15,902 nucleotides of DNA, from NCBI GenBank assembly GCA_900642245.1, contig CAAAJI010000425.1, forward strand, positions 1 to 15,902. The letters are read 5' to 3'. The DNA comes from Fragilaria radians. Taxonomy: Eukaryota; Bacillariophyta; Fragilariophyceae; Fragilariales; Fragilariaceae. Shown here piece by piece: positions 10,090 through 15,902 of this stretch (within the stretch, counting starts at the first letter, position 1; every line of letters starts with the position of its first letter). The translations under genes and the position numbers were made by a program. Below the pieces are notes generated by a model. The model saw nothing but the letters and a program-made list of their open reading frames with translations. It made no database searches and was not told the origin of the DNA.

Positions 10090-12223
10090 ATGATGGTGAG
10101 TCTTTGTATGCTGTGATTTAGTATTCTTGCCCGCCATGACTTATGAGATATACGCTTGCCAACTAATATAGATACAAACTGCAAAAGTGATTAGGAGCGC
10201 ATCATCGCTCAAGACTGCAGTGAGTCGCATGGATCAAACTAAAGTTACTCATGCATGCCATTATCACACGAAACATGACGGCATAATTGCAACATCTGTG
10301 AAAAATGATGGCTATAGTAAGGCTAAACTAGGTGTGATCGCTGCTATGATTATTCCGTGTCTATCTATAATTGATGAGATTCGTCAGATCGGAAAAAGTA
10401 CTTCGATCATTAATTGGGGCATGATATCACCTTCAATCAAATCCATCACTTCCTGTGAATCTTTGGTAGGGAAAGGTCAATCGGAATCATTTAAGTTAAT
10501 GTCAGCATTAGAGAGTCAAGATGAAATGCAGCGTATTCGGATGGCTCAAATGTTGCATGATTTGCATGAACTTGCGCAACAGCTTGGTGCGAATCAAACA
10601 GGAGAGAGCGGTAGTAAGCTTCAACGACAGGGGACTGTTCGTCGTATGTGGAGATTGGCGGCAACACCTTTTCGATCGAAAGCGAAAGACGAACCTGAAC
10701 CTCCACCACTTTCACGACATGACTTTGGAAACATGACTCCAGAACGAGCCGACAGGCTCATTGATGAGATAGTGAACAATGGTGGGAAATTTGAGCCAGA
10801 ATGTCTCCTATCTCTCCTTCATATCGCCACAGAGGCGCTGAAAACAGAAGAGACATTGATAGATTTAAAGGGAAGATCTGAAAATGTTGTGGTTGTTGGA
10901 GATATCCACGGGAGCCTGTCATCACTTTATTTTGTTTTGCAAAAGATCAAAGGACAAATCGGCAAAACTACTACAGTTATATTCGATGGTGATTTTGTTG
11001 ATCGTGGTCATCAAAGTCTTGAAGTGGTTTGCATATTATATCTTTTGAAACTAGCGTACCCAAATCACGTCTATTTGCTCCGAGGCAATCACGAAGACTC
11101 CTTCATCGCTAGCGCTTATGGTTTTCAAGAAGAGTTAGAAGAAAAGTATGGCAGTGAAGCATCCGATAAACTCTGGGAGGCATTCATAACATCATTCTGT
11201 GCACTTCCAATAGCCGCGGTCACCGAAAACGCCTTGATTTTACACGGTGGCATACCATCTCGTACATTTCATTTGGATGAATTACGATCTGTAACAACAG
11301 AAGACCGATGTCAAGTTAAAACGACGATTGAACCAAAGACAGAGGTTGGAAAGCTTTTACAGGGATTACTTTGGAGTGATCCATCGGTGTACAGTGGTAT
11401 TCATCCAAATACCACCAGATCTGTTGGATCTTTCTTTGGCCGCGATGTTGTCTCCGAATTCCTGAAGCGTCACGAGTTGCATTATCTCATTCGTGGCCAT
11501 GAGATTGCAGAGAATGGAGCCGCGGTCATTAAATGTGGCCATGAACAGTCTCTGATAACTGTATTCTCTCACTCGGAGTATCCCAATGGAGAAGGCAGTA
11601 ACCTTGGTGCGTATATCAATTTGAAAAAAGATGGTGATTACGAAATCATACAATTTTCTCGGAATACAAAGTTTATTCAAAGTGGACAGAATAAGTTAAA
11701 CTTAAATGATCCATATGTGGAAACTTTGAAGTCGCTCATCTCATCAAACCGTCATAAGTTGGAAGTTTCGTTCCAATCAATTGCTCCCGGTGGCAACATT
11801 TGTGCATCGAAATGGGCTGAAGTTATGGCGAAAGCTCTCTCACTTCCTGACTTACCCTGGTTGTCATTAATACCCTCGCTCGCTCCTCAATCCAACGACG
11901 ATATAGAGCATGTGGATTGGAAGGCATTTCTTGGACTGTATGTTGCATCAGCCGGTGATCGTAATTGCCAAGAGACTAATCTGAGTATGGAAATTCTCCA
12001 TGCGAACCATAAGATGTTGGTGACTGTATTTAAATTTTTGGATTTCAAAGGGAATGGTTTCGTTGACGCGAAAGAGTTCGTAACCGGAATGGATCTATTA
12101 AATAAGCGCCTACCGGAAGAACGTCGATTGAAGGATCCAGAGGGCATGTTCCAAAAGATCGATCGTCATGGCAAGGGGAAAATAAGTGTAGAAGATTTTG
12201 CAGAAGTTTTTCGCGTCATGTAG
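10090..12223 (+). CDS. PPEF: PPEF/RdgC-type Ser/Thr phosphatase with EF-hands, copy A (two exons)
   Basis: The coding sequence joins 10090-10095 (ATGATG) to 10172-12223, giving 685 residues; human PPEF1 and fly RdgC are about 650-660. Residues 1-22 are basic and acid-free, and about 53-69 are hydrophobic, suggesting a mitochondrial presequence and an inner-membrane anchor. The PPP core is complete: GDIHG (245-249), GDFVDRG (275-281), GNHE (307-310), WSDP (403-406), HGG (360-362) and RGHE (443-446), supplying all six metal ligands and the catalytic His. The usual SAPNY loop reads SHSEY, followed by the PPEF-like SNLGAYI. The C-terminus has the PPEF pattern of a degenerate EF-hand ending in KWAEVM, then LPW, then DWKAFL, then two EF-like loops. 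The first loop (626-637) has Lys at position 3 in place of the usual Asp/Asn, and the second is more degenerate. No classic IQ motif is seen; a basic VRRMWR segment may bind calmodulin. It lies tail to tail with its paralogue. The location is inferred. Confidence 0.9.
10096..10171 (+). other. intron directly after the start codons of copy A (76 nt)
   Basis: The donor is GTGAGT right after ATGATG. A CTAAT branch-like site precedes the acceptor ATATAG/ATACAA. The phase is 0. The TAG of the acceptor is an in-frame stop, so the long downstream frame cannot be started from upstream without splicing, and its first possible codon in unspliced DNA is GTG. Joining supplies a methionine start and a basic N-terminus. 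Confidence 0.85.
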
Positions 12224-12413
12224 ATTCTGAAGATCGTAAGGGCTTCAAGCGTAATGATGAAATTACATCAGTGTAATATTTTTAAAACAATTAGATATTG
12301 TGTACTAATATTTGAATCATTTTTGATGTTTATGGAGATTATAGGATTTACGAATGCAATAGATGAGATATTCATTTACTAGAACTATGACTAACATGGT
12401 ACTTTCCTAATTG

Positions 12414-12438
12414 CAAGGCTCATTATCACTGAGCCTTG
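12414..12438. repeat. perfect 9-bp hairpin between convergent genes
   Basis: CAAGGCTCA (12414-12422) pairs with TGAGCCTTG (12430-12438) around a seven-base loop. It begins 190 bases past the copy A stop and would form in transcripts from either strand. A role in 3'-end formation or in separating the convergent transcripts is possible but not shown, and such a hairpin can arise by chance. Confidence 0.4.
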
Positions 12439-12740
12439 ATTTGTAATGTATCAATACCATGATGAGGATCAAGGTGCAAACTATGCCATGCAGACATAAA
12501 ATAAGTAAGGAGATATAACGATCCTTTCGAAAATTTAGTTTTTTATAATTGACACGGCCTAAATTTAGCAAAATTTTCTCCTACTATCAGCTCGATATAT
12601 CATTACAAAAGACTTTTCACATCAAGAAACTTCAGTTCAGACATGATTGCATGTTGAATTTGCTCCATGGCTACCTTTCATGCGTGAAATAAAGAAATTG
12701 GATTGCTAGAAAATTGTCAATACATATTTTCATCTTCCGG

Positions 12741-12768
12741 TGCCCACGCGTAAATAAACATGCCCACG
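12741..12768. repeat. direct repeat TGCCCACG, two copies
   Basis: TGCCCACG occurs at 12741-12748 and 12761-12768, 20 bases apart, followed by three ATGG units (12770-12781) just beyond the copy B stop. It is probably a small local duplication without function. Confidence 0.3.
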
Positions 12769-12788
12769 TATGGATGGATGGACTTGAC

Positions 12789-14961
12789 TTAGAGCACTCG
12801 AAACCAATCACAGAATTCTTCTAAGGCAATTCGTCCCTTGCCTTTTTGATCAATGCTTGCAAAAATTGTAGCTGGACAAGGTGGTGAGTCCATTGTCTTT
12901 CTCTTACTTTGCAATCGACTGTTCATTAGGTTGAAACCATTTGTAAATTCATTCAAATCTACATAGCCATTTCCATCCGTATCTAAAAATTTGAATACCT
13001 CCTCAGCCATCTTTTTATTAGCTTGGAGAATCTGAACCTTAGTATTGGACTTTTTCGAGGATGCTTCATCTCCTGCTGCAGATGCATGTAAATCTAGAAA
13101 ATTTCTCCAATCGATGTATTCATGATTCTCATTTGAGAGTGGTACTAGGGATGGCAATAAGGACAGCCAAGGAAGATCAGAGAGACAAATTCCCATCACC
13201 TCAGCCCATTTCAATGTATTAATATAACCATCTGGGGCAAGGGAGTTGAATTTTGCTTCCAAAGTTTGTCGATTCGATGAGATTAACGACTTGAGGATTT
13301 CCACGTATGGATCCTTTAAATTAAGTTTGTTATGTTCACTTGGTAGGAATGGAGTATTTGGTGAGAATTGTACCAAATTATAGCTTCCATTGTTGTTCAG
13401 ATGAATGTATCCACCAAAGTTTTCTCCTTCGCCATTTGGATAATCTGGGTGGGAAAACACAGTAATGACAGCTCGTCCTTCGCCACAATCCAGGATGGCA
13501 GTTCCATTTTCAGCAACTTCGTGAGCCCGAATAAGATATTTCAAGCCATGTTGTTTCAAAAACTCAGACGCAACATCTGGACCAAATAATGTTCCGACAG
13601 TTCGACACGTGTTTGGATAGATACCATTTTGAACCGTGGGATCACTCCAAAGCAATCCCTGCAATAGTTTTTCAATTTTATTCCTTGGCTGTATTGTCGT
13701 ATTCACTTGACAACGATCCTGCGCTGTCACAGCTCGAAGATCGTCTAATTGAAATGACTGAGATGGTAATCCTCCATGGACAATGAATGAATTGTTTGTG
13801 ACAGCAGCAATCGGAAGAGCTCGAAAGGATGCCATGAAGGCATCCCAAAGTACTTCAGATTCATCCTCACCATATTTGCTTACGAGTTCATCCTGAAAGC
13901 CATAGGAACTCGCGATAAGGGAATCTTCATGGTTTCCCCGTAGTAAGTAAACGTGCTTTGGGTACATTAATTTTAACAGGAAAAGGATGCACATAACTTC
14001 CAATCCTTGTGATCCACGATCCACAAAATCTCCGTCAAAGACAACAGCTGTTGTTTTCCCCAATTCACCTTCTAGAGACTGTATAACATATGACAATGAT
14101 GCCAAACTTCCATGCAAATCACCCACCACACACATTCTCTCCGCTTTGATATTCGTTAAATCCAATAAGGTAGCTTCATCCTTAAAAACATTCGTTGCGG
14201 TGTTGAGGAGTGAAACGAGACATGATGGATCCAATCGAAATTGATGGTGCAAAAGTTTTTCCATCAGATCAGTGGCTTGTTCTAGAGTCAAGGTATCAAA
14301 GTTAAATTGTGACATGGTTTCAGGTTGATGCGATTGAACGGCCTCACGTGTTCGAAAGGGCTTCAAGGCCATTCTCCACAATCGTCGTACAGCACCTCTT
14401 CGTGGAGTTATCTCAATTGGGTCAGTATTCCAGGGTACCTGATTCTTTTGTTGTAGTGCTACTTCATGAAGATCATGTAATATGTGAGCAATCACAATTC
14501 GTTGTGGATCTTCTTGGATTAATTTTTTGGATGTCTTTAATTGAAATTTGGAAGTTGATGTAGTCTCAAATAATGGAATAGTCGTCGTTGTTGCCATAGT
14601 TTCACAACGAACATGCGTCGATGATGATGAATGCAATGCATGTTCTTCATTGGATTTCTTCCCACGAGAAGTAGTAGTACCCACAAATGTAACTACTGCT
14701 GCTGTGGCCAAGGCTAATTTAGAAACAACCCGACGATTCTCTTGATTCGATGACGCAGACGTTGTAAGAAGTTTAGTTCCCTGAAATGGTGAAGAAAAGG
14801 ATGCTTTGGTGTTACTGAGGAAGGATTTTGAAGTCCGACATGATGCGGCAATTCCTCGTTTGGCGATTCGACTCAAGACATTCCCTGGTTTGGACTAGAA
14901 TACATGTATATAAGGACGAATGAAGTATATTCCACTAAATTGTTGCTCCTTTACATACCAT
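12789..14961 (-). CDS. PPEF: PPEF/RdgC-type Ser/Thr phosphatase with EF-hands, copy B (two exons)
   Basis: The coding sequence joins ATG at 14961-14959 to 14894-12789, giving 702 residues. The first 52 residues contain many Arg, Lys, Ser and Ala and no acidic residue, a good mitochondrial presequence. Residues about 60-74 are hydrophobic, as in copy A. The PPP core is complete: GDLHG (259-263), GDFVDRG (289-295), GNHE (321-324), HGG (374-376), WSDP (417-420) and RAHE (457-460). The loop SHPDYPNGEG replaces SAPNY. The C-terminus repeats the copy A pattern, with KWAEVM, LPW and DWRNFL, but its main EF-hand loop (639-650, DTDGNGYVDLNE) is fully canonical and should bind calcium. The last loop is degenerate. 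In the 50 residues around the first two metal motifs 34 match copy A. The pair is an inverted duplication with time to diverge. Calcium activation and mitochondrial location are inferred. Confidence 0.9.
14895..14958 (-). other. intron directly after the start codon of copy B (64 nt)
   Basis: On minus the sequence ACC-ATG is followed at once by donor GTATGT (14958-14953). The acceptor is TTCTAG (ending at 14895), then TCC AAA CCA. The phase is 0 and the acceptor TAG is again an in-frame stop. The long frame would otherwise begin only at TTG (14876). The position matches the intron of copy A. Confidence 0.82.
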
Positions 14962-15037
14962 GGTTATTACACAAGTCACTTGATGATAACATTTGATTTG
15001 AGAAGGAAATCGGTTTAGGGTTCGTGCAGTTGTTTGA

Positions 15038-15045
15038 TGACGTCA
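15038..15045. promoter_or_regulatory. TGACGTCA, full CRE palindrome
   Basis: A perfect eight-base cAMP-response-element palindrome, with 76 bases between it and the copy B start codon. It contains the same ACGTCA core as the three sites upstream of copy A. CREB/ATF-type bZIP binding is established for this sequence in animals, and the core is reported as CO2/cAMP responsive in a diatom. Function here is inferred. Confidence 0.45.
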
Positions 15046-15111
15046 ACACCAAACATACAATGTTTGTTACACTTCAAACCGTTGAAATTCATTCAAATTA
15101 AGTGCAGTAGG

Positions 15112-15117
15112 TGACGT
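15112..15117 (-). promoter_or_regulatory. TGACGT (CRE-like half site)
   Basis: A second half site with 150 bases between it and the copy B start codon. Read on the coding strand of copy B it is ACGTCA, the same orientation as the copies upstream of copy A relative to their gene. Confidence 0.3.
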
Positions 15118-15183
15118 ACACAGCGAACTCTTTCTCAAAATAATTGATGGAACAAAAGAACCAACACCAAAAATGTCCATCTT

Positions 15184-15201
15184 CACCTTAATCACCTTAA
15201 T
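15184..15201. repeat. tandem 9-base repeat, two copies
   Basis: CACCTTAAT is repeated twice in direct contact, just before the ATG of the weak ORF at 15204. It has no evident role. Confidence 0.4.
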
Positions 15202-15203
15202 CA

Positions 15204-15440
15204 ATGCCTTTAAAAAATTACCCATCCATCATCCCACATACTTTTATTGCATATGAATCTGTTCAGAATATGAAAATTATATCCAAATTTGAAGTAGTCT
15301 GTAGTCATTTCCATAACATGAAATTTGTTGAATATCATGATATCCTTTTTCTCTTAATTCCTGGTAAAATAATTTTTCCTTTGGAAGAAATGATTGAAAT
15401 TACTCTGTCTATCATCATCGACAAAAACTTGTCAAGATAA
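15204..15440 (+). CDS. weak small ORF, 78 residues
   Basis: It starts at a true ATG and ends in TAA. The inferred peptide is rich in Ile, Phe and Lys, as AT-rich DNA gives, and shows no clear signal peptide, membrane segment or known motif. It is longer than most chance frames here but has no family match I recognise and no clear splice or promoter support. Confidence 0.2.
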   Translation: MPLKNYPSIIPHTFIAYESVQNMKIISKFEVVCSHFHNMKFVEYHDILFLLIPGKIIFPLEEMIEITLSIIIDKNLSR

Positions 15441-15594
15441 AAAAATAATCAAACGTAGGATACAATCTATTTTTAATTCCCCTTATCCAGCAACAATGAC
15501 GGTAAACCCGTTGTCAAGGCATCCAGTACATAGATATGAACAGCGAAACTATGATTGATCCATGAATGAATTAATTTGAATTGACAACTAACAA

Positions 15595-15865
15595 ATGAAG
15601 CACCGAAAGTGTTCTGGAATTTACTTAATTGCCTTCATGACAACACTGATATTGCAACACTTATATTTTGTGATGACGAAGCATATTGCAGGTTAAAGAG
15701 TTTGATTCTTTTGCCTTTGCCTCTCTTGAGAATGGGACTTTTCTGTTCCCAACACAGGAGTTAGGGGAAGTACGAGAATTCGATGGAACATTCTTTCGCG
15801 ACCAATGTAATGTAGTAGAACTTCATGGATTTCATCTGTACAAAGATAAACTACACAAAATTTAG
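15595..15865 (+). pseudogene. coding-like segment needing a frame change (broken gene, or final exon)
   Basis: From 15692 a frame with no ATG runs 57 codons to TAG at 15863-15865. Its residues are well mixed (for example SLENGTFLFPTQELGEV and CNVVELHGFHLYKDKLH) and look like real protein, though I recognise no family. Directly upstream an ATG at 15595 opens a frame that begins MKHRKCSGIYLIAFMTT, a convincing signal peptide or membrane anchor, and stops at TAA just past the junction. The two frames differ by one base at about 15688-15694. Either one base has been gained, giving a pseudogene or a sequence error, or the lower part is a final exon after the acceptor TATTGCAG (ending at 15691) with its earlier exon elsewhere. 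The opposite-strand 68-codon frame over the same bases begins with TTG and looks like a shadow. Confidence 0.35.
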
Positions 15866-15902
15866 TTTGCAAATACAGTTGTGATTTGGATAACACCAAC
15901 TA

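Larger units (their letters stand above)
12224..12788. other. spacer between the convergent phosphatase genes
   Basis: These 565 bases hold the 3' flanks of both phosphatase genes. No coding frame is supported. A 9-bp hairpin at 12414-12438 lies near the copy A side, and a pair of TGCCCACG repeats lies close to the copy B stop. AATAAA at 12752-12757 on plus is a possible but distant poly(A) signal for copy A. Confidence 0.55.
14962..15594. other. copy B promoter and right-hand spacer
   Basis: The first 160 bases upstream of copy B carry a full TGACGTCA and a TGACGT half site, listed separately. Beyond them the DNA is AT-rich with a weak 78-codon frame at 15204-15440. I see no RNA gene. Confidence 0.5.

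Noticed and set aside
11366..11680. 104-codon minus frame within phosphatase copy A
   Set aside because: It lies wholly antisense to the intact catalytic region of copy A and has no independent support.
15693..15899. 68-codon minus frame at the right edge
   Set aside because: It starts with TTG, is bounded by an in-frame TAG at the very edge, and overlaps the better-composed plus frame at 15692-15865.
1..15902. tRNA, rRNA, snRNA, CRISPR and transposon signals
   Set aside because: No GGTTCGANTCC-type B box, rRNA core, U-snRNA start, regularly spaced repeats, terminal inverted repeats, or reverse transcriptase, integrase or transposase motif was found by eye on either strand.

Overview
This is a stretch of nuclear DNA from a eukaryote, most likely a diatom or a close stramenopile relative. 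The evidence is short spliceosomal introns (64-78 nt, GTAAGT/GTGAGT/GTATGT donors, CTAAC- and CTAAT-like branch sites), an animal- and plant-like importin, RdgC/PPEF phosphatases with EF-hands, and a membrane-anchored kinase-like protein of a type I associate with diatom genomes. The species cannot be named from the sequence. No rRNA, tRNA, CRISPR array or recognisable transposon was seen.

Layout. Bases 1-3022 are AT-rich and gene-poor, with one possible 3' gene end cut by the left edge and one weak small ORF. Bases 3023-4981 (minus) hold a two-exon gene for a single-pass type II membrane protein whose C-terminal half is a degenerate protein-kinase domain. Bases 5694-8964 (minus) hold a two-exon importin-beta family receptor of the IPO7/IPO8/Nmd5/SAD2 group. 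A 1.1 kb spacer (8965-10089) separates it from a divergently read PPEF-type phosphatase on plus (10090-12223). A second, paralogous PPEF phosphatase lies on minus (12789-14961), so the two phosphatases face each other tail to tail across 565 bases. The right end (14962-15902) holds the promoter of the second phosphatase, a weak small ORF, and a coding-like segment (15595-15865) that reads as one product only if a frame change is allowed.

The four main genes are each complete once one intron is removed. All four start codons were settled by splicing: in both phosphatase genes the intron lies directly after the initiator ATG, and without it neither long reading frame has a proper start.

Function. 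The phosphatase pair is the most notable part. Both copies keep the full PPP metal-binding set and the PPEF C-terminal region. Both also have a basic, acid-free N-terminus followed by a hydrophobic segment, suggesting a mitochondrial, membrane-anchored, calcium-responsive phosphatase. Their proximal promoters share ACGTCA/TGACGT (CRE-like) motifs. The kinase-like protein probably faces the secretory lumen or cell exterior and lacks several catalytic residues. The importin is a housekeeping gene. I see no sign that the four genes form one pathway.
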